From NCBI GenBank assembly GCA_905233295.1, contig CAJODX010000006.1, positions 1 to 18,542 of the forward strand: a stretch of 18,542 bases of DNA. Direction: 5' to 3'. Below are positions 1 to 8,011 of the stretch, piece by piece. This DNA comes from an uncultured Synergistales bacterium (GTDB lineage: Bacteria > Synergistota > Synergistia > Synergistales > Aminobacteriaceae). The translations under genes were made by a program, and so were the position numbers. The notes beneath the pieces were generated by a model. It was not told the DNA's origin, did not search any database, and was given only the letters and a program-made list of their open reading frames with translations. Each line of letters begins with the position of its first letter. Position 1 is the first letter of the stretch.

Positions 1-371
1 TCAGAGTACGGACGTTTCTTTTCGAGCATATTCGTTTTGAGCATGGCAAGATTATAGAAAGCTCTTTCCGGGATTGCTTCATCATCAGCGCGTTGAAACT
101 CTATGTCATATTCCTCGCCTTTAGAGCTTACAGCATATATATCGAGGAACACGCCATGTTTAGAGCCTTTTAAATGTTTTTGAGTTTTTATATTTTTCAC
201 GACAAGCCCGTTGTCATTCATAATAACACGGAGAACGTACTGCACGCACTCAACATCATCATCGAAAAATTTTCTCATGTAAAAATCATCCATGAGATTT
301 GCCCGCAGTATCTTTCCCATATCCTCAATCGCTTTGCCCTGAACTTTAGTTTCAGAAATTATCTCTGCCAC
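1..371 (-). CDS. Rpn/PD-(D/E)XK nuclease-family transposase, 5' part (runs off window)
   Basis: Only the first 123 codons are in the window; the rest lies beyond base 1. The translated N-terminus contains a stretch reading HGVFLDIYAVSSKGEEYDIE followed by FQRADDEA and ERAFYNLAML. This is the pattern of the PD-(D/E)XK nuclease family of Rpn-like recombination-promoting nucleases and putative transposases: a D in the first strand, then an E-x-Q motif, then the helix with R-x-x-x-Y. The start is taken as GTG at 371-369 because GGAG lies 8 bases before it and no ATG occurs between it and the in-frame stop at 425-423. An extended -10 promoter lies about 35 bases upstream. Such genes are usually scattered in many copies per genome and are linked to DNA breakage and recA-independent recombination. 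The family call is by eye; which member it is cannot be decided from the fragment. Confidence 0.7.
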   Translation of the reverse strand, partial: MAEIISETKVQGKAIEDMGKILRANLMDDFYMRKFFDDDVECVQYVLRVIMNDNGLVVKNIKTQKHLKGSKHGVFLDIYAVSSKGEEYDIEFQRADDEAIPERAFYNLAMLKTNMLEKKRPYS

Positions 372-405
372 ATCATCAACTCCATTCTTTTTATTTTTTA
401 AGAGA

Positions 406-414
406 ATTATAGCA
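406..414 (-). promoter_or_regulatory. Extended -10 promoter for the Rpn-family gene
   Basis: On the minus strand this reads TGC-TATAAT, a perfect -10 hexamer with the TG extension, in the gap between the YcxB-like gene and the nuclease gene. No good -35 hexamer is seen at 17 bases (CTGAAT). Predicted transcription would start near 399, giving a leader of roughly 28 bases before the GTG start. This suggests the nuclease gene is transcribed on its own. Confidence 0.5.
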
Positions 415-422
415 ATATTTTG

Positions 423-977
423 TTAAAAATTCAGATTTTTTAAATCCTGAAGATTCATTGCCAGAAAAGATTTCTGGACGCGCCATTTTTTCTTTGTTTT
501 TTCTTCAATGAAATTCATAAATTCCGCTGTATTTTCTGAAATAGTGTTTTTATCAATCATGCAGGCTGAATTTTTAGATAAAAAAAGATAAAAATAATTT
601 TTATCGAAAATCAAAAATTGAATTTTGTCGTAGGCTATATCGCCGCTGCCTTCGCCGTAGATTTTCATTTTGTCGTCAAAAAATTCATAACTCAACACTG
701 GAAGAGCTGTTTTTCTTGCGCTTAAATTTCGTTCCGCTCTTATCTGGCTTGGGAAATCGGGTGTTGATACAAGCCACGCGCCAAGTAAAAGCAATATTCC
801 TTTTACAGCCAAAGGCAAAGCGAAAACTATCGCCGTTATAATCAAAGCAAAACCGATTAAAAATCTTGTTATTACACGTGTTTTATCATAGAGATAATAT
901 TGAGTTTTGTACAATTCTCCTACTGTTTTATCAGTATGAGTTATTTCAGCTCTGTATTTATATTCTGTCATGGTCAT
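423..977 (-). CDS. YcxB-like membrane protein
   Basis: This is a 184-residue protein with a short polar N-terminus, one hydrophobic hairpin (two helices, about residues 34-53 and 55-72), and a soluble C-terminal half. The segment from about residue 96 (YEFFDDKMKIYGEGSG, then DIAYDKIQFLIFDKNYFYLF and a later IDKNTI) matches the YcxB-like C-terminal domain seen in many small bacterial membrane proteins. The function of that family is not established. The gene follows the terminator of the hydrolase operon by only 11 bases and lacks a clear Shine-Dalgarno sequence (only AAGAAA upstream), so it may depend on read-through or be weakly expressed. A second ATG two codons in is an equally possible start. 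The family call is by recognition; no role is proposed. Confidence 0.65.
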   Translation of the reverse strand: MTMTEYKYRAEITHTDKTVGELYKTQYYLYDKTRVITRFLIGFALIITAIVFALPLAVKGILLLLGAWLVSTPDFPSQIRAERNLSARKTALPVLSYEFFDDKMKIYGEGSGDIAYDKIQFLIFDKNYFYLFLSKNSACMIDKNTISENTAEFMNFIEEKTKKKWRVQKSFLAMNLQDLKNLNF

Positions 978-988
978 GTTTGTTTCTT

Positions 989-1021
989 AAAAAACAGCCC
1001 GAAAGAAAATTCTCCGGGCTG
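989..1021 (-). terminator. Rho-independent terminator of the TRAP-GH31 operon
   Basis: On the minus strand a perfect 7-bp stem CAGCCCG/CGGGCTG (1021-1015 with 1001-995) encloses a 13-base AT-rich loop and is followed at once by six T residues (994-989). It starts 4 bases after the stop codon of the second hydrolase gene, so it closes that operon before the YcxB-like gene. Confidence 0.85.
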
Positions 1022-1025
1022 ATTA

Positions 1026-3536
1026 TTAGTCTTCATTCATTCCGATGAGATCAAATTTTTCAGTTGAAACAACGACATCAAATTTGTCTTGATCAGGATT
1101 TGAAAATTTTATCCAAACCGTTCTGTCAGAAAGATTGTAATACCAGCCTGATTCAGCTTCTTCCCAGTTATCACGGACAAGGAAACGCGGAATTTTTTCA
1201 CCGGCAACACTCACCCAGAAAGCACCTTTTTCCTTGCTTACAACTTTCATCGTAAATTTTTTGATTGTGCAGGGATAGCTCCCTTCTTTTGCGAACGAGA
1301 TAATCTTCCTGACACCTGAACGGACATCAATTTTTATTTTACAAAATTCGCCGTTTTTGTAATTTGTTGTATGTCCGTCATCGTCATAAAATACAAAACT
1401 GTTGTCATAGTCGGCTGAAACCATTAAATCAAGCTGATGGAGTTCATCTGCGACGATATGTTTAATATTATCGCTTGTCATAAAGACAGCACCGCCGCGT
1501 AAAAACATTGGTATGCTTGCAGGCGTTACGGGAATTTCAATGACTTGACCGCCCTCATAGATTTTTAGATTATCGTTCATGTCATACCATTTTGTTCCTG
1601 CAGGAAGATAGATTGTTCTTGTCTTTGCGCCTTCATCAAGAACATTTGCAACGAGAACAGAAGAGCCGAACATGAACGTGAAATTTTTGTCGCTGTAACA
1701 ATTTCTATCTTCGGGAAATTCCAAAAACAGAGGACGCATAACGGGCATACCGTCAACGCTTGCTTCATACATCAATGAGTAAAGATAGGGCAGCATTTTG
1801 TATCGGAGTTCAAAGGCTTTTTGTATGAGCGTAAGATTTTCCTCGTACATCCACGGCTGAGTTACGGTGTTGTCATCATTTGCAGAGTTAAGTGTAAATC
1901 TTGGCTGGAAAATTCCGTTTTGTATCCATCTCAGCAACAATTCAGCACCGGGCGCGTGTCCTGCGAAGCCGCCTATGTCGCAGCCCATGTTCGCACAGCC
2001 TGACAGACCCATACCTAAAATCGTTGCAACATTGAATTTCAAGGTTTTCCAGTCTGTTAGATTATCTCCGCCCCAAACCTGAGCATATCGCTGGATTCCT
2101 GCGAACCCTGCGCGGTTTATGACATAAGGACGCTCGTTTGGATACACGTTTTTTATTGCATGAACAGCTGTATATGCCATCATGTTGGAATGAATTATCT
2201 TCAGCTCAGCCATTGTGCCGCCGTAACCTTCAGCATCGCATTTTGCCTCACGGTCTTCTATGCCGTCCATCTCGCAGTTGTCATTCCAAACGGTTTTTGT
2301 GCCTTTTTTTAAAATATTTTCTTCAAGAAGAACGCGCCAAGCATCACGTCCGGCATGTCCTGTGAAGTCAATGAAACGTCCTTCACCGCCCCACCATCTT
2401 CCGTAGTAGTCATTTGTGCCGTCAGATGTTTTGATAAAGGCGTTTCGTTCCTGATAAAATCCGGCATAAGGATGATTTTTCAGAACCCCTGGTTTCAAGT
2501 TGCAAATTACGTTAATGCCCTTGGAGTTCATATTTGCAAAAAACTGCTCTGGATTGGGGAAACGTTTTTTATTCCAGTTGAAAGTATAGCGAAGTCCATC
2601 GTTTTCGCCAGACGAATAGCCGGAGGCAAGCCAGAAATTATCAATGTAAATTTTTTCTTTGAGATGTTTGTCGATGACTTTGTAAATCTCTTGATCGCAG
2701 TCTTTTTCAAGCTCAGCATAATACATTGTTGAAGCACAATATCCAAGAGATTGCTTAGTTGGCAAAATTGTTCTGCCTGTAAGCCATGTATATCGCTCGA
2801 TTACGCTTTTTATCTCAGGTCCGTTCAGCAAAAATAAATCAATATCTCCGCCGTCAGTCTGATAGTAGCAATAACGCTCCCAATAGCCGCTGATTTCCTG
2901 CCCCATGTCAAAAACGCAGTCATAAGAATTATTGTAAAACAACCCCAAAGCGTGTAAATTATCCTCGTTTAGCCTGATATAAAACGGGATATGTTTGTAC
3001 ATTGGATCGCCGTTTTCGGGGTCATGTCCGATTGCATCTTTAGGAGACATACGCATTCGTCGACCTTTTTTGTCAAGAAAACCTGTTTTTTCACCAAAAC
3101 CGAAAAAGTGATCTTTCTCCCTGTCCATACAGGAGTAATGACTTAAGCGTCCGAGCTGATCTTTTTCAAAAGAACGTTCGGGCAGATCTCGATAAATACA
3201 GTTTCCAGTGGAGTCAAAAAGAGAAAAGGAAAACGGCTTTTTGTTAATTACAAGCTTTAATGTTTTTGTAAGAAAAGTCAGTGCCTTTTCCGTCTCGTCA
3301 TATGAGACATCTAAAGCACTGATACGTTCGCGTTCATCTGCAAAAAGAGAGTCCAGCCTGTCTTCCCACGCAGTACGTATCAGAGCATATGACTGCTCAA
3401 CAAATCTGCGCGAAAATGACACGCGGATTCTTACTATGTCATGGGTAAGGAAGACAAGCATCACATCGGCATTATCACAGTGAATTACATAGCCGTTAGC
3501 TGTCTTTTCAAGTGATAAAAATGTTTTTACCAACAT
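1026..3536 (-). CDS. Glycoside hydrolase family 31 (alpha-glycosidase), second copy
   Basis: This 836-residue protein has no signal peptide, so it is probably cytoplasmic. It has the GH31 order: an N-terminal mutarotase-like beta domain (about 1-255), the TIM barrel (about 260-590), and C-terminal beta domains with the DUF5110-type motif FYDDDG near 716. The catalytic nucleophile is Asp419 in W417-N-D-N-C-E and the acid/base is Asp491 in VWGGDN; both are intact. Family members cleave terminal alpha-glucosyl, alpha-xylosyl, alpha-galactosyl or sulfoquinovosyl bonds or transfer the sugar; sequence alone does not tell which. It starts 3 bases after the stop of the first copy with only a weak ribosome site, so translation is probably coupled. 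The two copies align end to end, including the C-terminal FDLIGM, which points to a tandem duplication that has since diverged. The family is certain by motif; the substrate is unknown. Confidence 0.93.
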   Translation of the reverse strand: MLVKTFLSLEKTANGYVIHCDNADVMLVFLTHDIVRIRVSFSRRFVEQSYALIRTAWEDRLDSLFADERERISALDVSYDETEKALTFLTKTLKLVINKKPFSFSLFDSTGNCIYRDLPERSFEKDQLGRLSHYSCMDREKDHFFGFGEKTGFLDKKGRRMRMSPKDAIGHDPENGDPMYKHIPFYIRLNEDNLHALGLFYNNSYDCVFDMGQEISGYWERYCYYQTDGGDIDLFLLNGPEIKSVIERYTWLTGRTILPTKQSLGYCASTMYYAELEKDCDQEIYKVIDKHLKEKIYIDNFWLASGYSSGENDGLRYTFNWNKKRFPNPEQFFANMNSKGINVICNLKPGVLKNHPYAGFYQERNAFIKTSDGTNDYYGRWWGGEGRFIDFTGHAGRDAWRVLLEENILKKGTKTVWNDNCEMDGIEDREAKCDAEGYGGTMAELKIIHSNMMAYTAVHAIKNVYPNERPYVINRAGFAGIQRYAQVWGGDNLTDWKTLKFNVATILGMGLSGCANMGCDIGGFAGHAPGAELLLRWIQNGIFQPRFTLNSANDDNTVTQPWMYEENLTLIQKAFELRYKMLPYLYSLMYEASVDGMPVMRPLFLEFPEDRNCYSDKNFTFMFGSSVLVANVLDEGAKTRTIYLPAGTKWYDMNDNLKIYEGGQVIEIPVTPASIPMFLRGGAVFMTSDNIKHIVADELHQLDLMVSADYDNSFVFYDDDGHTTNYKNGEFCKIKIDVRSGVRKIISFAKEGSYPCTIKKFTMKVVSKEKGAFWVSVAGEKIPRFLVRDNWEEAESGWYYNLSDRTVWIKFSNPDQDKFDVVVSTEKFDLIGMNED

Positions 3537-3539
3537 AAT

Positions 3540-6035
3540 TTACATACCTATTAAATCGAAATCCTCAAATGAAACAGTCAGCGTGATATTTCTTTTGGGA
3601 TTTGGATATTTCACAAGCACGGCTTTTTTCGTTTGACTGTAGTACCAGCCTTCATTTGCGGCTTCAAATTTTCTGCGGTTAAGAAAATGTTCAAGTTTTT
3701 TATCGCCGAGAGCAACCCAATAAGGGCTTCTGTCTTTGCGAATCATTTCAACCGTTACATTTTCAACTGAATCATAATATTTGCCGCTTGAAGAAAACTC
3801 AACTTTTACAACGCTGAAACCGCTCATTTTAATTTCAGTTTTTCGGAAAATTCCATTTTGGAAATCGTTGGATACTCCGTCATCGTCATAAAGCGTAAAA
3901 GTATTGTCAATGCCTGGTACAAGCGTTAAATGCAAGTCGGTCATGTGATTCCGTTCCATACTCATTAACTGATTATCAGCCATCGGAATTATTGCACCTT
4001 CGCGAATGAACATCGGAATAGTTTCAAGAGTTACAGGAATTTCAATGTTTTGACCGCCTTCATAACACTTGAAATTGTCGTTTGCGTCATACCATTTACA
4101 ACCCTTGGGAAGATAAACTTTTTTGAGTGTTGCTCCCTGCTCAATCACGTTTGCGACAAGAATATCGCGCCCGTACATAAATTCAAAACTTTCGTCATAC
4201 ACATTCGGATCATTCTGAAATTCATATACAAGAGCTCTCATAATGGGTGCGCCTGTGTTGGATGCTTCATATTCAGCCGAGTACAGGTACGGTGTCATTC
4301 TGTAACGTAAAAGGACTGCATCGCGTACAATTTTAGCGGAATTTCGGAACATCCAAGGCTCTGTAACGGTGTTGTCGTTGCTTGCTGAATGTATGGAAAA
4401 TCTTGCCTGAAAGATACCATTCTGCACCCATCTCACAAATAATTCTTCATCAGGTGCAGGACCTGCAAAGCCGCCAATGTCAGCCCCCTCATTAGGTTGC
4501 CCCGAAAGCCCCATGCCCGTAATTATTGGTATGTTGTATTTCAAAGTTTCCCAACTTGTATAATTGTCTCCGCACCAAGTCTGAGCATATTTTTGTATGC
4601 CAGCGCTTCCGCTCCTGCAAACGATGTAAGGTCTTGCGTCTGCATTGTGTTCACGCACAGCATCTCCGCCGATTTTGCACATTAACGTACTCATAAGAGG
4701 CTTTAATTCGCCTATTGTACCGCCCGCGCCATCGAAATCAACCTTTGCATCTTTGTCAAGAATGCTGTCATACTCGCAGTTATCGTCCCATATTGAGTCA
4801 GTTCCAATATCAATCAGATTTTTGATAAGATAATCTTTCCAAACTCTTCGCGCTTCTGGATTGGTAAAATCCCAAAACGCTCCAACGCCTCCCCACCAGC
4901 AACCTTCCGCAAATTTCGATGAATCCTTGCTGTCTTTCACAAATACGCCTTTGGTGTTAAATTCATCAAATAACGGGTGTGCCAGAAGAATACCCGGTTT
5001 CACGTTGGGTACGTTTTGTGCGCCTTTCTCGTTCATTGCAGCAAAATAGGCTTTCGGATTTTTGAAGCGTGTTGTATTCCAAGTAAAAACACATCGTTTC
5101 CCGTTTTGGCTTGTGTACCCTGATGAAAGATGAAAACCGTCAATAGGGAAGCCTTCATCTTTTATAGTATCAATAAAATTTAAAACGGCATCGTCGGAAT
5201 CTTTTTCAAGCTCAGGATAGTACATTGATGAACCTTGATAACCCAACGCCCTTTTCGGCAAAAGAGCTGGACGACCAGTCAACATTGTATAATTATCAAC
5301 AATTTTTTTGATACAATTTCCGCCGATCATAAAAAGGTCGATGTCCCCGCCGTCAGCTTGCCAGTATGTGTAGCGCGGCCAGTAATTGCTCTTTTCGCAG
5401 CCCATGTTGAACACTGACTCATAAAAGTTGTGATAAAAGAATCCAACTGCCTTTTGAGTTTTTCTGTCGAGTTTGATGTAAAACGGGATATGCTTGTAAA
5501 GCGTGTCAGTTTTGATGGGATCATATCCCATAGCGTCTGTGGCACGCTGTCTCAGAAATGTTTTGTTTTTGTTGAGCAGACCGGCTTTTTCACCAAAACC
5601 GTAGAAGCAATCGTCCTCGTTCATTCTGCTGTAATGATTTACACGTTTATTGGAATCCAGAGTAAAAGGATTTCCTGATAATGAACTGTAAAGCTCTGTG
5701 TTTTCTGAATCGAATAATTTAATGCAGAGAGGATTTTTTTCAATGTACAACTTTAATTTTGAAGTTGAAAATACAAAATTTTTTTCATTTTCCTCAAAAT
5801 TAATTTTTGCGGACTCAACTCTTGTACGTTCGTCAGCAAAAAATTCATCTAACCTGTCTTCCCATGCTGTCGTTGCAAGAACATAAGACGCTTCAGAAAA
5901 TTTTTTGTCAAACGATGCTCGTACACGGATTATCTCGTCAGTAAGAAAATACAGTTTTATGTCTGCATTGTCCGTATGCAGGAGATACGAATCGCCGCAG
6001 CGTTCAAATCCTGTGATTTTTGAACAAATTTCCAT
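3540..6035 (-). CDS. Glycoside hydrolase family 31 (alpha-glycosidase), first copy
   Basis: This 831-residue enzyme is a paralogue of its downstream neighbour. The nucleophile is Asp418 in W416-D-D-N-C-E and the acid/base is Asp490 in TWCGDN. The barrel region also shows SSGYTS, FTWNTTRF and NVKPG, typical of one GH31 branch. The DUF5110-like domain carries LYDDDG near 724. There is no signal peptide or membrane helix. The start ATG at 6035 is supported by AGGAGG 12 bases upstream. It is the first gene after a terminator-like hairpin that separates it from dctM, so its level may be set by read-through. The differing positions beside the nucleophile (D417 here, N418 in the other copy) may tune the two enzymes for different substrates. 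No residue pattern lets me name the sugar. Confidence 0.93.
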   Translation of the reverse strand: MEICSKITGFERCGDSYLLHTDNADIKLYFLTDEIIRVRASFDKKFSEASYVLATTAWEDRLDEFFADERTRVESAKINFEENEKNFVFSTSKLKLYIEKNPLCIKLFDSENTELYSSLSGNPFTLDSNKRVNHYSRMNEDDCFYGFGEKAGLLNKNKTFLRQRATDAMGYDPIKTDTLYKHIPFYIKLDRKTQKAVGFFYHNFYESVFNMGCEKSNYWPRYTYWQADGGDIDLFMIGGNCIKKIVDNYTMLTGRPALLPKRALGYQGSSMYYPELEKDSDDAVLNFIDTIKDEGFPIDGFHLSSGYTSQNGKRCVFTWNTTRFKNPKAYFAAMNEKGAQNVPNVKPGILLAHPLFDEFNTKGVFVKDSKDSSKFAEGCWWGGVGAFWDFTNPEARRVWKDYLIKNLIDIGTDSIWDDNCEYDSILDKDAKVDFDGAGGTIGELKPLMSTLMCKIGGDAVREHNADARPYIVCRSGSAGIQKYAQTWCGDNYTSWETLKYNIPIITGMGLSGQPNEGADIGGFAGPAPDEELFVRWVQNGIFQARFSIHSASNDNTVTEPWMFRNSAKIVRDAVLLRYRMTPYLYSAEYEASNTGAPIMRALVYEFQNDPNVYDESFEFMYGRDILVANVIEQGATLKKVYLPKGCKWYDANDNFKCYEGGQNIEIPVTLETIPMFIREGAIIPMADNQLMSMERNHMTDLHLTLVPGIDNTFTLYDDDGVSNDFQNGIFRKTEIKMSGFSVVKVEFSSSGKYYDSVENVTVEMIRKDRSPYWVALGDKKLEHFLNRRKFEAANEGWYYSQTKKAVLVKYPNPKRNITLTVSFEDFDLIGM

Positions 6036-6068
6036 TTTATAATCTCGCCTCCTGATGTTGTTTTTTAC

Positions 6069-6111
6069 CCAAAAAGAAAGAGATTCTCCCGTACAAAATT
6101 CAGGAGAATCT
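6069..6111 (-). terminator. Terminator-like hairpin between dctM and the GH31 genes
   Basis: A perfect 9-bp inverted repeat, AGATTCTCC/GGAGAATCT (6111-6103 with 6089-6081, 13-base loop), lies 9 bases after the dctM stop codon. The 3' tail on the minus strand is CTTTCTTTTTGGG, an interrupted U tract, so termination is likely partial. The hydrolase start follows about 35 bases later with its own strong ribosome site. Confidence 0.65.
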
Positions 6112-6119
6112 TTAAAATT

Positions 6120-7445
6120 TTACTTAAGCCAGCCCATTCCTTTGATTAATCCCGTCCAATACGGAAGACTCAGCGAAATCTGAGGAATGTATGTTACCAA
6201 GAGCAAAGAAATTACCATTGTAATAAATATCGGCACTATGTATTTTGTAACACCTTCAATTTTTACATTGGCAACTCCGCAGCCTACGAACAGACATGAA
6301 CCAACAGGCGGTGTAACTGAACCTATGCCGAGATTTAATATCAGCATTAAACCAAAATGGACATCACTCATACCAATTCTCCTTGCGATGGGAAGGAATA
6401 TCGGCACAAATATAAGAACCGCAGGCGTAAGATCCAGAAACATTCCCATGACAAGCAAAAATACATTCATAATCAGCAGTATGATATAACGGTCATTGGA
6501 TACACCCATAATCATTCGCGATATTGCGTTGGGAATACCGGTTCTTGCCATGACGTAAGCCATTATCGATGATGCGGCTATCAAAAACAAAATTGTAGCA
6601 GAACTCTTCATCGTGTCCGCAAGAAGATTGTAAAATGTTTTGAGATCCATTTCACGGTAAAATATCGCAAGAATACCGCAATATAAGCACATTACGACAC
6701 CAGCTTCAGTAGCTGTAAAAATTCCAGACAGAATACCGCCCATTACAATTATAACCGCAAGCAGTGAAGGAATAGCTTCAAACCATATTTTAAGTGCTGA
6801 ATCTTTTTCCTGAACTTCGGATTTTTTGTATCCGAGTTTTATTGCAAGAACTATTGCCATCAGTGCAACCGCAATACCGAGAATAGCACCTACAAAATAT
6901 CCTCCCATGAAAAGAGCCGCAACAGATACGCCGCCAGCCGTTATTGAGTAAAGAATCAACGGTCCTGAAGGCGGTATCAAAATGCCTGTTGGAGCTGAAC
7001 AAATATTGACAGCTGCTGAATAATTCGGATCATATCCCTCGTCTTTTTCAAGCGGTGAAAGAATCGAACCCATTGCCGACGTTGCCGCGACAGACGAGCC
7101 TGATACTGCACCAAAAAACATGTTTGCGAGAACATTTGTTGCCGCAAGATAGCCCGGAATGCCTCCAACAAGCAGACGTGCAAGCCTTACTAAACGGCGT
7201 GCAATTCCGCCTTTGTTCATAATGTTGCCGCCCAGCGAGAAAAACGGCAGAGCCAGTAATGAAAATGAATCAAGCCCCGAAAAACATTTCTGAGCAGCTG
7301 TAAATGCAAAACCTTCTAATGTTGTAACACCGCTGACGCATGCGGCTATAACGGACGCAATGCCTATTCCGGCTGAAATAGGAACACCTGCAAACAGCAT
7401 TACAAAAAATGAAATAAACAAAACAACTGTAGCTGTAATTACCAT
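6120..7445 (-). CDS. dctM: TRAP transporter large permease subunit DctM
   Basis: This 441-residue protein is almost entirely hydrophobic, with about 12 membrane segments, as expected for the large TRAP-T permease of the inner membrane. Recognisable family stretches include NKGGIARRLVRLARLLVGG near 75, the glycine/serine-rich FFGAVSGSSVAATSAMGSIL near 110, and ICSAPTGILIPPSGPLILYS near 147. A second PPVGSCLFVGCGVANVK stretch sits near 375-395. DctM carries out sodium-driven uptake of substrate handed over by the DctP binding protein, with DctQ as partner. Its start codon overlaps the dctQ stop by one base (TAATG), so the two are translationally coupled. The length is slightly above the usual 425-435 residues. 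Confidence 0.95.
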   Translation of the reverse strand: MVITATVVLFISFFVMLFAGVPISAGIGIASVIAACVSGVTTLEGFAFTAAQKCFSGLDSFSLLALPFFSLGGNIMNKGGIARRLVRLARLLVGGIPGYLAATNVLANMFFGAVSGSSVAATSAMGSILSPLEKDEGYDPNYSAAVNICSAPTGILIPPSGPLILYSITAGGVSVAALFMGGYFVGAILGIAVALMAIVLAIKLGYKKSEVQEKDSALKIWFEAIPSLLAVIIVMGGILSGIFTATEAGVVMCLYCGILAIFYREMDLKTFYNLLADTMKSSATILFLIAASSIMAYVMARTGIPNAISRMIMGVSNDRYIILLIMNVFLLVMGMFLDLTPAVLIFVPIFLPIARRIGMSDVHFGLMLILNLGIGSVTPPVGSCLFVGCGVANVKIEGVTKYIVPIFITMVISLLLVTYIPQISLSLPYWTGLIKGMGWLK

Positions 7446-7939
7446 TATGAATTTTCCACGCCTTTCTTCGTTGATTTCAGAGCTGAAAACGCTTGAATGT
7501 ATTTAAGCACACGTGCAATCACAATCATAACGCCGCAAACAGGTTCGATAAGGTAAAGCGTCTTCATTGGAATACGCATAACAGAAGAAACGTTGGTAGC
7601 TGTGTTGGAAAGTTTCATGCCGCCGAAAATGAAAACGTAAATTACAAAAAACAAAATGCAGATTTCAATGAATACATTCAAAATTACTTTGAACGGACCT
7701 CTGGCTTTGTCGGTAACAAGTGTGAGCGCAAGATGTTCATCGCGGTAAAAACAATAGGCTGAACCTATCATGCCGGAAATTATAAGCACATAACGCAGGA
7801 GTTCATCGGTGAATGTTGAAGGATCTTTAAGAATCCAGCGGCTGAAAATCTGCCACGTACCAAAAGCGACAAGTATAAACATTGACAACGCCATCAGAAA
7901 ACGCATGACGGCATCAAGAATTTTTTCGAGATTTTTCAA
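7445..7939 (-). CDS. dctQ: TRAP transporter small permease subunit DctQ
   Basis: This 164-residue protein has four membrane helices (about 12-32, 47-66, 84-106 and 128-148) and the conserved DctQ signature WQIFSRWILKDPSTFTDELLRY around residues 29-50. DctQ binds DctM in the inner membrane. The predicted start is TTG at 7939, with AAGGAT 9-10 bases upstream; an ATG at codon 12 would remove the usual N-terminal KxLEKILDAV stretch and has no ribosome site. The gene begins 36 bases after the terminator that follows dctP, so the permease is probably made at lower levels than the binding protein, as TRAP stoichiometry requires. Confidence 0.93.
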   Translation of the reverse strand: MKNLEKILDAVMRFLMALSMFILVAFGTWQIFSRWILKDPSTFTDELLRYVLIISGMIGSAYCFYRDEHLALTLVTDKARGPFKVILNVFIEICILFFVIYVFIFGGMKLSNTATNVSSVMRIPMKTLYLIEPVCGVMIVIARVLKYIQAFSALKSTKKGVENS

Positions 7940-7974
7940 AATATCAAATCCTTTTTAATGCGAAGTTTAAGTTT

Positions 7975-7999
7975 AAAAAAAGAGCAGCCGCAGCTGCCC
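7975..7999 (-). terminator. Strong terminator between dctP and dctQ
   Basis: On the minus strand, a 7-bp GC-rich stem GGGCAGC/GCTGCTC (one G-T pair) closes a TGCG tetraloop and is followed directly by seven T residues (7981-7975). It sits 12 bases after the dctP stop codon, inside the transporter operon. Partial termination here would give more binding protein than permease. Confidence 0.85.
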
Positions 8000-8011
8000 T
8001 GTCCGAAATGT

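Noticed and set aside
174..401. Plus-strand 75-residue open frame
   Set aside because: It lies antisense to the Rpn-family gene, has no ribosome site, and has a composition typical of a shadow frame.
3540..6035. Naming either GH31 enzyme a sulfoquinovosidase
   Set aside because: The sequence around the nucleophile is WDDNCE/WNDNCE, not the ADFGE-type motif of YihQ-like enzymes. Only the TRAP context hints at an acidic substrate.
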